Shown: positions 48,601 to 55,577 of the stretch, in pieces
Position numbering within the stretch: position 1 is the first letter of the stretch
Layout of the letters: the number at the start of each line of letters is the position of its first letter
NCBI GenBank assembly: GCA_019454225.1
Contig: CP075370.1
Span: 2,594,001 to 2,658,000, forward strand
Length of the DNA stretch: 64,000 bases
From: Paracoccaceae bacterium
GTDB taxonomy: Bacteria; Pseudomonadota; Alphaproteobacteria; Rhodobacterales; Rhodobacteraceae
Direction: 5' to 3'
Notes under the pieces: generated by a model
What the model was told of the DNA's origin: nothing
What the model saw: the letters and a program-made list of their open reading frames with translations, nothing else
Database searches by the model: none
Translations under genes and position numbers: made by a program

Positions 48601-48803
48601 GCGAGGCGTTTCAGGGCGCCGCGGAGGAACTCGGACATGCCGGAGGTCACGTGGTTGCGGGCGTAGAAGGCGCGCGCAGTGGAGATGTCCGCGTCCCCGA
48701 TGGAGGAGAGGTGCTCCACCTGCTCGGACCGGCTCATTGAGAAGACGTCCGGGCTGATGTCGCAGACGGAGGTGAGCAGAGGAATGTTGTAACCGAAACT
48801 CAT
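45699..48803 (-). CDS. DUF499 AAA-like ATPase of the defence operon
   Basis: 1034 residues. Walker A is RQAMGGGKTHNMIAL (about 79-93) and Walker B is TLIMLDELPPYLAM (about 172). The DUF499 body extends to about residue 620 with SYPFHPSYKDILSLF and RGLIQFTANLMRGVWG. The C-terminal ~350 residues are beta-rich and end in an acidic segment (FATQVGVDISVDDVEQEA). DUF499 proteins are large ATPases found in DNA-modification loci and are thought to sense or remodel DNA. The start shares a base with the stop of a small upstream gene (TGATG). Confidence 0.92.
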   Translation of the reverse strand: MSFGYNIPLLTSVCDISPDVFSMSRSEQVEHLSSIGDADISTARAFYARNHVTSGMSEFLRGALKRLAGQSQQAVFELRQAMGGGKTHNMIALGLLARFPELRDQLPGTITVGMIDEPAVIATVNGRDVRNFIWGDIAEQLGRAEAFRDHWVNGPKEMSEGDWVRLIGDRPTLIMLDELPPYLAMAHTKTIGQGTLLDLLKYSIANLFSAAMKLKRCVVVVASLDAAYDEARRILGGQLADLQKETSRGAKSITPVDLNTGEIYDILRKRLFVKLPDPEGPEVERVAQAYLTTYQEAVRGRALAKSAEQMADEIVGSYPFHPSYKDILSLFKENEKFRQTRGLIQFTANLMRGVWGRKDQEEVFLIGAQSLDFSDQETRDQVKEIERSLESALASDVYDTDGSAHAQGIDGDRNDRAASQVATLLFISSLSDNTDGIRGLPRDTLVEYLVAPGQEPTRFIEAFETLRDRCWYLHNRDGDRWYFSDIANVRKQIEDKVGKIPQDRVDDEMRRRLTDIFRPSNKLAYSELVVLPRVDDVNLTPSKRTCLVLSPDAKSPPAAAARFFNDQVYKNAFCVVAGDGSKMASAEDSVRRLLAIAAVKTIVADTPRHQREIETELETTEIGFNSTVKSLFNAVWYPQTKELKSARIDLGHFQERGVIQGEKAVETALSGGGAKKLVELDPERMDGLIQRCEDQLFPENQSRTRWSDVLERSASNPRWIWLPPKGMEEIKAAALAEGRWVEENGYVDRSPPPPQPLIRVTRIGGDEATRESELELAVSNAGRAPEVLVAPTREGLDAGEVITDRTWKTTEVELWFQARNLENGEVSEPYRWAGSITITHERRDNAGMWQVTLAARPEAELRWNTTGINPKDGAVYDGAPIEIDGRQKTTLYVYAVKGGVNASRTFTFDPVGAKRTIDNERPARAKRDFQFASKGEVLRVVRAAKGKESVRFHGVSVTVGEGERSLRVRSGGDVALSGADIETMIEGLRGALGVPDAEVQLRFREADFPDGYTLKDFATQVGVDISVDDVEQEA

Positions 48804-48979
48804 CAGCGCGCCTCTTCCTCTTTTACTCTAAGCAATTGAAACCCCTTACGGAAAGCGTCCACTTGCGTGATGCCGCGCTCGGCGCACCACACTTTGAACG
48901 TCCTTCGTTCTCGTTCCGGGACCTTCAGGTTGATGCTGACGAGTTCATCCAGGGGGTCCTGTTCCGCTTTCTCAGCCAT
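48803..48979 (-). CDS. Small ribbon-helix-helix-like protein, first gene of the defence operon
   Basis: 58 residues, below usual length cut-offs. The protein starts MAEKAEQDPLDELVSINLKV and continues PERERRTFKVWCAERGITQV, DAFRKGFQLLRVKEEEAR. The pattern (a short strand VSINLKVP, a helix ERRTFKVWCAERG, a turn, and a helix VDAFRKGFQLL) is that of ParG/CopG-type ribbon-helix-helix DNA-binding proteins. Its TGA shares one base with the DUF499 ATG. GAAGG lies nine bases before ATG 48979. It is probably the operon's autoregulator. Confidence 0.75.
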   Translation of the reverse strand: MAEKAEQDPLDELVSINLKVPERERRTFKVWCAERGITQVDAFRKGFQLLRVKEEEAR

Positions 48980-49201
48980 GTCGGTTCGCCTTCACTGGTA
49001 GATTTCTTCCTTTCAAGGTATGCACTTTGGAACCCTCTGTCATCCTTGAACGAATACTTATCCACAGCGGTGGGGTGTTATTTCTGTGCTAAATAATGTG
49101 TTACGCGAATCGGTGATTTTTTAAGTTTTTGATATTCAATATGAAATCCGATCTTTTCCGGCCTGCTAGTGTGTAGAGTATCGAAGAACGGTGGGTAGAC
49201 T
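48980..49201 (-). promoter_or_regulatory. AT-rich upstream region of the defence operon
   Basis: This stretch is clearly richer in A+T than the operon. An inverted pair TTCAAGG (49012-49018) and CCTTGAA (49044-49050) lies 33-71 bases upstream of the RHH start and could be operator half-sites for an RHH protein. No convincing -35/-10 pair was identified by eye. The region ends at an IS5-family fragment. Confidence 0.4.
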
Positions 49202-49414
49202 AGGTCATGTTGACAAATGGCGGAGCCAGAGGCGGATCGACGTGATGTCGATGAAGCCCAAGAAGCTTTCGGCGGTCTTGTCGTAACGGGTTGCCACTCG
49301 TCTTGCATTCTTGAGCTTGTTGAAGCAGCGCTCCACAAGGTTGCGCAGTCGGTAGAGCTTGCGGTCGACTGCCACACGTAGCTTTCGGGATTTCCGCATG
49401 GGGATCACTGGCAC
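49202..49414 (-). mobile_element. IS5-family element fragment (copy of 36035 element)
   Basis: About 213 bp nearly identical to the left end of the copy at 36035 (one difference noted, A/G in AGCTTTC(A/G)GCGG). It carries the transposase C-terminus and stops abruptly at the left end of the IS3 element. The continuation is not found beyond the IS3 element, so a deletion accompanied or followed that insertion. Confidence 0.85.
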
Positions 49415-49482
49415 TGACCTGCCCCCCGGAAGTTCCCTTGCCGTGATGTAGAGTCTGCCCAACCTGAGAAGGAGCAGACGAC

Positions 49483-49746
49483 ATGAGGAAAAGCCGTTCC
49501 ACCGAGGCGCAAATCATCGGGATGATCAAGGAGCAGGAGGCTGGTTTGCCGACCTCCGAGCTCTGCCGAAAGCACGGGCTGAGCCCTGCGACGTTCTACA
49601 AGCTGAAGGCCAAGTATGGCGGGATGGACCTGTCCGACGCCAAGCGGCTGAAGCAGCTCGACGACGAGGATGCGAAGCTAAAGCGCCTGCTTGCGGATGC
49701 GATGCTGGACAACGTCGTGCACAAGGATCTCTTGGGAAAGCCCTGA
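49483..49746 (+). CDS. IS3-family transposase OrfA
   Basis: 87 residues (MRKSRSTEAQIIGMIKEQEA). A helix-turn-helix (TSELCRKHGLSPATFYKLKA) and a leucine-zipper-like helix (LKQLDDEDAKLKRLLADAML) are typical of IS3 OrfA. It is complete. OrfB normally follows by a -1 frameshift. Confidence 0.9.
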   Translation: MRKSRSTEAQIIGMIKEQEAGLPTSELCRKHGLSPATFYKLKAKYGGMDLSDAKRLKQLDDEDAKLKRLLADAMLDNVVHKDLLGKP

Positions 49747-49754
49747 CGACGCCG

Positions 49755-50634
49755 GTGCAACGGCGGGAGGCAGTCCTGCGGGTGCTGAAGGATCATCCGA
49801 TCTCTCAACGCCGGGCCTGCGTCCTGATCGGTGTCGATCCGAAGACGGTGCGGCGTGACAGGCCGCCCGATAACCCGGAAATCCGTGAGGAGATGCACAA
49901 GATCGCCGAGAAGCGCCGCCGGTTCGGGTATCGGCGTGTGGGCATCCTGCTGGAGCGCAAGGGCATGATCATGAACGAGAAGAAGCTCTACCGCATCTAC
50001 CGGGAAGAGGGCCTGTCGGTGCGCCGACGCCGTGGCCGCAAACGGGCGCGGCAGCCGATCCCCGATGCCAGTGCCGCTGCGGCCGAACCAGCGTTGGTCC
50101 CTAGACTTCCTGTCCGACACGTTCGGGGCCTGCCGCAAGTTCCGCATCCTGGCCGTGAACGACGACTGCTGCCGCGAGAACCTGGCGCTGATCGCCGACA
50201 CCAGCATCTCGGGGGCCAGGGTCGCGCGGGAACTGGATGCCCTGGTCAGGATCTACGGCAAACCGGTCTGCATCGTGTCGGACAACGGCACCGAGTTCAC
50301 CAGCAAGGCGATCCTGAAATGGGCCAACGAGAACGGCGTCGAATGGCACTACATCGATCCGGGCAAGCCGCAGCAGAACGGCTACATCGAAAGCTTCAAT
50401 GGTAGCCTGCGCGACGAATGCCTGAACGAGGAGATCTTCGACAGCATGGCCGATGCCCCCCGCACGCTGGCCCCGTGGCGATACGACTACAACAACGTCA
50501 GGCCCCATTCCTCGCTGGGCAACAAGACCCCGTCCGACGCGCGCCGGGCGCTTGAGCAATCTGAGGGCTCAGCGCCCGGCGCGCTTGCCCAACCCGAAAC
50601 CGACCACTATCAACACCAAGGACTCTCGTTATGA
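49755..50634 (+). pseudogene. IS3-family transposase OrfB, frameshifted
   Basis: The first part (REAVLRVLKDHPISQRRACV, then [20 protein letters not shown]) is in one frame up to about 50050. The catalytic part ([54 protein letters not shown]) is in the +1 frame. The DDE residues are all present but in a different frame from the N-terminus, so the product is probably non-functional unless rescued by slippage. Confidence 0.85.
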
Positions 50635-50700
50635 ACGAGGGACGACCGGGGGGCAGGTCAACTGCCGCGCCACGCACAAGTGTTTCTGAGCGCTTTGGCC

Positions 50701-51144
50701 ATGGAGGATGACGCGGATATGGCTGAGGATGCGCTCGGCAGCATCTGGCTGGATGGGATGGTCGCCCTGATCGTGCGAGGCGTTGACAGCAGTGCATCAG
50801 ACCGCAAACTGGACCTAATCGGGCCGGAGCGTTGCGATGTGGTTGGCTACGAAACTACCGGCAGTGGGGTCGTCTGGTCGGTGCTGTCGGATCGAGGCGA
50901 AGCGATGGACCTTGTCCGGTCCAATGTCGACGAGTTGATCGATCCTGACGGCGACCTTTCGGAACTGTCAGACGAAATGGTAGACGCGTTCATCGCGGCA
51001 GCAACGGAGGATGCGGAAGGGGTTGCCGTTTCGAAGATCTTCGACAGTTTTGAGCATCAGCTTCGGGAGCTGCTGACCGAATGCGACGTTCTTCCGGCAT
51101 TGAGAACCATCAGGGCGGGTCTTCTTGAGCAGCTGGACGGGTGA
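50701..51144 (+). CDS. Acidic hypothetical protein
   Basis: 147 residues from ATG 50701 (MEDDADMAEDALGSIWLDGM); GTG 50680 would add seven codons next to the IS3 end. Strongly acidic, with no signal peptide or membrane helix. Helical segments VRSNVDELIDPDGDLSELSD and FEHQLRELLTECDVLPALR are visible. No family recognised. Located right after the IS3 element, so its promoter may have been altered. Confidence 0.5.
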   Translation: MEDDADMAEDALGSIWLDGMVALIVRGVDSSASDRKLDLIGPERCDVVGYETTGSGVVWSVLSDRGEAMDLVRSNVDELIDPDGDLSELSDEMVDAFIAAATEDAEGVAVSKIFDSFEHQLRELLTECDVLPALRTIRAGLLEQLDG

Positions 51145-51247
51145 TCGCATCGCAGACCGAGGCACTTCAGAGCTTTGTCGTCTCGCAGGAATGCAAGACA
51201 GTCTACGACAGAACGGACTTCGCCGCGCCCTGAGCGCGAAAGCAACT

Positions 51248-51323
51248 TGGAGCGGCGGACCGGATTCGAACCGGCGACCCTCGGTTTGGAAAACCAATGC
51301 TCTGCCAACTGAGCTACCACCGC
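51248..51323 (-). tRNA. tRNA-Gly (anticodon UCC)
   Basis: 76 nt with CCA encoded. The acceptor pairs GCGGTGG with CCGCCGC, D-arm GCTCAGTTGGCAGAGC, anticodon loop TTTCCAA between TTGGT and ACCGA, T-arm CCGGTTCGAATCCGG, discriminator T. It lies inside the island, between two hypothetical genes. Confidence 0.93.
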
Positions 51324-51685
51324 GTTTGATTTTTGCTGAAGCACATAAGCGTGCAACAGGTCGGAATCGTAACCGTCACATCGCTCAAGCGGATTATTGG
51401 CTGCCGGCACGATAGACGGTCGGTCATCGTCCTCGAACTGGCGAATGCACGGGTGCTTCTCCTTGCCCACTCGGCATTGGGCAACGGTAGGACACGTTGC
51501 GACAGCACGCAAGAGGCCCGCCCTGACGCTGCCATCGACGAACTGCAGCCGTTCCTGCTTGCCACTGCACGTCGCGGTGGGCATGTTTGGGATGAGCGCA
51601 ACGCCCTACGAGAGAGTAGGTGTCGTTGACTCAGCTAGGGAACTGTGCGGCCATCGCGGCTGGCCATCGCTGGTCGGGGGGAGCC
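51324..51685. other. Non-coding stretch, nothing recognised
   Basis: About 360 bases between tRNA-Gly and the membrane protein gene. Frames crossing it are either antisense through the tRNA or lack start signals. No strong hairpin or repeat was seen. Confidence 0.4.
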
Positions 51686-52999
51686 GTGTCTGACGAGAAA
51701 CTGACGAGAGAAGAAGTTAAGGGCCTGCGTTCGGCGAAGGAGCTGGAAGGCCACTTGACCTGGCTCGAAGCCTTTACGCCTGCGGCACTTGGGGTGCTGG
51801 CAATCGCATCCGGAATATACACCTATCTGGGCGTCTCTTCGCTGCTTGATGGATCGGGTCCGCTGACGTTCCTCGCGGCGGTCGCCTATTCGGTTGCGGT
51901 ATCGGTCGGCATCTTCGTCTTCTGGAGCTACCTGCTGCGGCTTTTGCCTGCCATGCGGACTGCGGCGAGCTTTCTTGGCCTGACCGTGGCGACGATGGTC
52001 GGGTCACTGGCGATCATCGCTATGTCGAGCTGGTTGAACGCCGCTGCACTCGCAGGCGGCGCCGCCGTAGAGCAGCATCTCAAGAACACCGTCCAAGACT
52101 ACCAGAGCAACCTCGAACGAGCCCATGATATAGCGGTACGGGCGCAGGGACTGGAGCGGGACGTGGCTCGAGCCCGTCAGAATTTTGATGATCTCTCTGA
52201 GCAAGAGCAAAGCGGCGCCCTCTCAGGTACTGCGGGCCAGGGCGCCGTCTTTCGCCTTCTCACTCAGAAGAGTGCAGAGCTTCGATCGCTCGAAAGCCAG
52301 ATCGCAGAACAGACCGAACCGATCGCCATGGCCTTCGAGGAAGGCAACGCGATCCTGAGCCGCATGCGAAGACTGATCGTCGAACAGGGTCCGGTTGATC
52401 AACGGTCGGTGGCTTTCTCGGAGGAGTCAGTTCGGCTTGCGGGCGTGGTAACGACTCTGCGCCAGCTTCAGGTTGCGACGCTCGTCGTGCGTGCTGCAGA
52501 GGATCTGCGCGCCTCGGTCGTGCTTCCCGAACTTGATGGGCGCAGCGCGCGGGTGCGCGTCGATCAGGAGGCGACCATCACATCCGTGCTTGCGGCTCTG
52601 GACGGTCGCGCCAGGACGCTGAAGGCAGCGGCCGAAGAAATTCTCGACATTCCGCCACCGGTAGAAACGACCTATACGCCGATCTCAAGCGCCGACGCCG
52701 TCATCGTCTATGCCGAGAACTTCATGCCTGCCTGGGCAGGCGCGATAGCGATTGATCTGCTGCCCGGCGTGCTTGTGTTCATCCTTGCGATCACGCAAGC
52801 GGCGATCCGGCGAGGCAGGGAGGGCGAAACGGTCGAGGACACCCTGACCCTCAGGGAACTGCGCACGGCACTTCGGGCAATGAAGGACATCGAGAGATCG
52901 ATTGGCTCTGCGGATGAGGAGCTGCTGTCGCGCCTTGGACCGCGGGTTTCCTCTGTCCGCCCGGGCATGAGTTCCGCACCAGCCGACGCGGCGGAATAG
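51686..52999 (+). CDS. Membrane protein with long coiled coil
   Basis: 437 residues from GTG 51686 (SDEKLTREEVKGLRSAKELE), preceded by GGGGGGAG; the frame opens at 51620. Three N-terminal hydrophobic segments (AALGVLAIASGIYTYLGVSS, LTFLAAVAYSVAVSVGIFVF, FLGLTVATMVGSLAIIAM) are followed by about 230 residues of helical, coiled-coil-prone sequence (DYQSNLERAHDIAVRAQGLE, SAELRSLESQIAEQTEPIAM). A last helix (WAGAIAIDLLPGVLVFILAI) and a cytoplasmic tail end the protein. The next gene starts three bases after its stop. Function unknown. Confidence 0.7.
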   Translation: MSDEKLTREEVKGLRSAKELEGHLTWLEAFTPAALGVLAIASGIYTYLGVSSLLDGSGPLTFLAAVAYSVAVSVGIFVFWSYLLRLLPAMRTAASFLGLTVATMVGSLAIIAMSSWLNAAALAGGAAVEQHLKNTVQDYQSNLERAHDIAVRAQGLERDVARARQNFDDLSEQEQSGALSGTAGQGAVFRLLTQKSAELRSLESQIAEQTEPIAMAFEEGNAILSRMRRLIVEQGPVDQRSVAFSEESVRLAGVVTTLRQLQVATLVVRAAEDLRASVVLPELDGRSARVRVDQEATITSVLAALDGRARTLKAAAEEILDIPPPVETTYTPISSADAVIVYAENFMPAWAGAIAIDLLPGVLVFILAITQAAIRRGREGETVEDTLTLRELRTALRAMKDIERSIGSADEELLSRLGPRVSSVRPGMSSAPADAAE

Positions 53000-53002
53000 C
53001 CA

Positions 53003-53803
53003 ATGGCCGAAGGAGAAGTGCTGCGCCGGTGGTTGCCCTCGGTCCGCAGGACAATGGTTGCCTTCCTTTTGCTTCAGGCCATGGTGGCGCTTCTGGTCTT
53101 TTCCGAGAACATCTGGCGCGCCATTCAGTTCCACGGCCGGGACGAGGTCAGGACGATCACGACGCTGCCCGTAGCGCCTGGCGATCAGACGCGCCCTTAT
53201 TCTCCGGCGGAGGTGCCATCACGGCCCGACCGCGAGCGGCGCTTTCTGGCTCCGATTACGATCCCCGAGTCGCTGCCCACCCGGCTGACCTTCACGATCC
53301 AGGAAACCGAGGAGCGGGGTCTGGTCTTGCTTATGTCAGGAGAAATAGACGACAGCGCCGCAAGGCGCTTCCGCAGCTATCTCGAAGACCTCACTGATCC
53401 GCCGGACACGGTAGCGCTCCACAGCCCTGGCGGAAATGTCTTGCAATCGCTGCAGATTGGCCGCCTGATCCGCGAACGCGGCTTCGCCACGCACGTGTCC
53501 CCGGACGCTGCCTGTCTTTCGGCCTGTCCCTATATTCTTGCGGGTGGCATAGAGCGTACCGTTTCCGAGGCAGCCTGGGTGGGACTGCACCAATCCTACT
53601 TTGACCAATCGTTGGTGGTCCCGGTGTTCTTCGCAGTGCGTTCGATTCAGACCGGGCAGGCAGAGGTGATGGAGTACCTTAACGAGATGGGGGTTGATCC
53701 CCTGATCGTCGTTCCCGCCCTGAAGACCCCGCCAGATGAAATATACCTGCTGGTGGAAGAAGAGATGCTGGCCTACCGACTCGCGACGACCGTAACGCAG
53801 TAG
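53003..53803 (+). CDS. Exported ClpP/crotonase-fold protein
   Basis: 266 residues. One N-terminal membrane segment (MVAFLLLQAMVALLVFSENI) anchors a periplasmic domain. LVLLMSGEIDDSAARRFRSYL and VALHSPGGNVLQSLQIGRL are the ClpP/SDH-like oxyanion region. PDAACLSACPYILAGG holds the likely catalytic Ser (LSAC), and VGLHQSYF the His. Many alphaproteobacteria have such ClpP-like envelope proteins of unknown substrate. It is coupled (3-base gap) to the coiled-coil membrane protein, suggesting that they form one complex. Confidence 0.75.
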   Translation: MAEGEVLRRWLPSVRRTMVAFLLLQAMVALLVFSENIWRAIQFHGRDEVRTITTLPVAPGDQTRPYSPAEVPSRPDRERRFLAPITIPESLPTRLTFTIQETEERGLVLLMSGEIDDSAARRFRSYLEDLTDPPDTVALHSPGGNVLQSLQIGRLIRERGFATHVSPDAACLSACPYILAGGIERTVSEAAWVGLHQSYFDQSLVVPVFFAVRSIQTGQAEVMEYLNEMGVDPLIVVPALKTPPDEIYLLVEEEMLAYRLATTVTQ

Positions 53804-53900
53804 CTGCTGCCCGCGCGACCTCTCCGATGTAATTCCATTATCGGATGCTTAACCCGAACCGGGTCAACTGCCACTCTGGTTGGTCTGGGAAGGAACAGCG

Positions 53901-54137
53901 ATGGAGGTTGGCGGAAACGACGATTGCGATCCATCCGCGGTTCGCATGGCCGCTCGGGCAGGTCGAACGTGCGTTGTCGTATTCACCGTGTGCTGCGGAA
54001 CCCTGCTGGCCTCGGGGCTTGTGCGCCTGTTTTCCGGAACGCACGCTCTCGACGCACTTTCTACCGCCATTGCGCTGCTGTCGCCCGTGATCATCCTGAT
54101 TGCCGTCACTCTCTCCATTTTTCGTCGCGAAGGGTAG
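53901..54137 (+). CDS. Small membrane protein
   Basis: 78 residues from ATG 53901 (MEVGGNDDCDPSAVRMAARA) with GGAAGGAA-like purines upstream; a TTG at 53880 is in frame. Two hydrophobic helices: TCVVVFTVCCGTLLASGLV and ALSTAIALLSPVIILIAVTL. No family recognised. The following 54138-54343 holds no supported gene. Confidence 0.45.
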   Translation: MEVGGNDDCDPSAVRMAARAGRTCVVVFTVCCGTLLASGLVRLFSGTHALDALSTAIALLSPVIILIAVTLSIFRREG

Positions 54138-54364
54138 GCACGCACGAAGAACATCCGGCTATGGCAGAGCCCGACATGGCCACCTTCACCGTCACGGTGT
54201 CAAGGCCGTCGACGAGTGGATGGACCTGCAGGGCCACAGGATGAGGTTCAAGACTATCTACCTGACTGCAGGACCGGGGGAGTTCGAGGTCAAGCTTCGT
54301 GAGGTGGTTGACGCAAAGCAATCAGACGAATGCCCACCCCTTAGGGTCAGGACTCGTTCTTGCA

Positions 54365-54803
54365 TCATAGCCAGAACATGACGGTTGCGGCGAGTGCGAC
54401 GGCGGAGAGGAAGACCTTTGGGCATCTGTCGTAGCGTGTTGCGACGCGCCGCCAGTCCTTGAGGCGCCCGAACATGATCTCGATCCGGTTGCGACGTTTG
54501 TAGCGGCGCCTGTCATGCTTGATGGGCTTGCCGCGCGACTTCCTGCCGGGGATGCAGGGCTTTATCCCCTTGTCTTTCAGAGCTTCCCTGAACCAGTCGG
54601 CATCATAGCCGCGGTCAGCCAGCAGCCAGTCTGCCTTTGGCAAGCTGCCCAGCAGGGCAGCCGCGCCGGTGTAGTCGCTGACCTGGCCTGCGGTCATGAA
54701 GAAGCGGATCGGGCGCCCATCGGCATCGGCGACGGCATGCAGTTTGGTGTTCATCCCGCCCTTGGTTCGACCGATCAGGCGGCCCCTCTGGTCGCCAGTT
54801 CCC
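54365..54803 (-). CDS. IS5-family transposase OrfB (frameshift-expressed part)
   Basis: After the slippage site the product reads GRLIGRTKGGMNTKLHAVAD, then LLADRGYDADWFREAL (second catalytic Asp) and RNRIEIMFGRLKDWRRVATR (catalytic Glu). This completes a DDE transposase, so this copy may be active. Confidence 0.8.
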
Positions 54804-55134
54804 CCTTTTTCGACCGCAGGCTGGTCGCCGTGCGGTGCGCCTTGAGATAGGTCGCGTCGATCATCACCGTCTTCGGAACGGCCGCCTCGGCAGCCAGACC
54901 ATCCATCATCCGGGCGAACACCCCCTTGTCGCTCCACCGCTTCCAACGGTTGTAGAGGGTCTTCGACGGGCCATATTCGCGGGGTGCATCGCACCACCTC
55001 AAGCCATTGCGATTGATGAAGATTATGCCGCTCAGAACCCGCCGATCATCGACACGGGGCTTACCATGGCTCTTCGGGAAGAAGGGCTGAAGCCGCGCCA
55101 TCTGCGCGTCTGTCAGCCAGAAAAGGTTGCTCAT
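54775..55134 (-). CDS. IS5-family transposase OrfA
   Basis: 119 residues (MSNLFWLTDAQMARLQPFFP). The DUF4096 domain is seen in KPRVDDRRVLSGIIFINRNG and LYNRWKRWSDKGVFARM; the first DDE Asp lies in VMIDATYLKAHRTA. The frame ends shortly after AAAAAGGGGG (54801-54810), the probable programmed frameshift site into OrfB. Confidence 0.85.
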   Translation of the reverse strand: MSNLFWLTDAQMARLQPFFPKSHGKPRVDDRRVLSGIIFINRNGLRWCDAPREYGPSKTLYNRWKRWSDKGVFARMMDGLAAEAAVPKTVMIDATYLKAHRTATSLRSKKGELATRGAA

Positions 55135-55348
55135 CGGTCAGTCTCCTTGCGGAGGCTGAATCACGCCGCCAGTGCAAGATCAATGGGTCCTGACCCTAGG
55201 TGACCTGCGACCGAGACGCCGAACATCAAAAGACACTTCACGTAGATGACGTGGAATCGGTAGTTTTGTCACCCATGCGCCACCCAGCTTGACGGAGGTC
55301 CCGCCCTCTCTTGCTAGCCAAACGAAATTTTATACAATTATACCAAAA

Positions 55349-55403
55349 TGGTGCGGGTGAAGGGACTTGAACCCCCACGCCTTGCGGCGCCGGAACCTAA
55401 ATC
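55349..55403. repeat. Right attachment site (attR), within intact tRNA-Leu
   Basis: The second copy of the 55-bp direct repeat. It runs from the tRNA 3' CCA (55349) to just past the anticodon (55403), so the crossover lies in or before the anticodon loop, a usual target of tyrosine recombinases. Confidence 0.9.
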
Positions 55404-55433
55404 CGGTGCGTCTGCCAGTTCCGCCACACCCGC
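55349..55433 (-). tRNA. tRNA-Leu (anticodon UAG)
   Basis: 85 nt including encoded CCA. The acceptor GCGGGTG pairs with CACCCGC; the anticodon loop TTTAGGT sits between CCGGA and TCCGG; a long variable arm (GCGCCGCAAGGCGT) marks it as class II; the T-arm loop is GTTCAAGTC-like. It is intact and is the integration target. Confidence 0.95.
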
Positions 55434-55577
55434 ACGCTCTGCGCATCTATCATCGCTGCAAACCGGGGGCGAGAGGGTCCGTGCGCGAAAAGGTCTCGCC
55501 GCGGGCGCATTCCTGCCTTAATGTGTCTGGAAAAAGAAACGGCGGCAGATGACAGGCAGCGAGCGGGGTCCGGCACA

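Larger units (their letters stand above)
49415..50660 (+). mobile_element. IS3-family element
   Basis: 1246 bp with perfect terminal inverted repeats TGACCTGCCCCCCGG at both ends. Contains orfA and a frameshifted orfB. No matching target duplication is visible: the left flank is IS5 fragment (GGCAC) and the right flank is unrelated (ACTGC). Confidence 0.9.
54344..55196 (-). mobile_element. IS5-family element, copy of a second type
   Basis: 853 bp with terminal repeats GGGTCAGGAC at both ends. It is flanked by TA on each side (54342-54343 and 55197-55198), a likely 2-bp target duplication. Transposase is encoded in two frames joined by a slippage site. It differs from the element at 36035. 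Confidence 0.85.
30622..55403. mobile_element. Integrated genomic island in tRNA-Leu(UAG)
   Basis: A perfect 55-bp direct repeat (30622-30676 and 55349-55403) bounds the region, giving a 24.7-kb unit. The repeat is the 3' part of a tRNA-Leu gene, intact only at the right end. A tyrosine recombinase lies 192 bases inside the left repeat. AlpA-like, primase and RepA-like genes, three IS types and a predicted anti-phage operon fill it. Flanking genes on both sides are housekeeping genes. It was probably acquired as one integrative element and later altered by insertion sequences. Confidence 0.9.

Noticed and set aside
38320-48979. DISARM or BREX system
   Set aside because: There is no DrmB/DUF1998, no PglZ, no BrxC/BrxL, and the ATPase is DUF499 with a DUF1156 methylase, so these types do not fit.
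51057-51584. 175-residue minus-strand frame
   Set aside because: It runs straight through tRNA-Gly; part of the protein (VVAQLAEHWFSKPRVAGSN) is simply translated tRNA.
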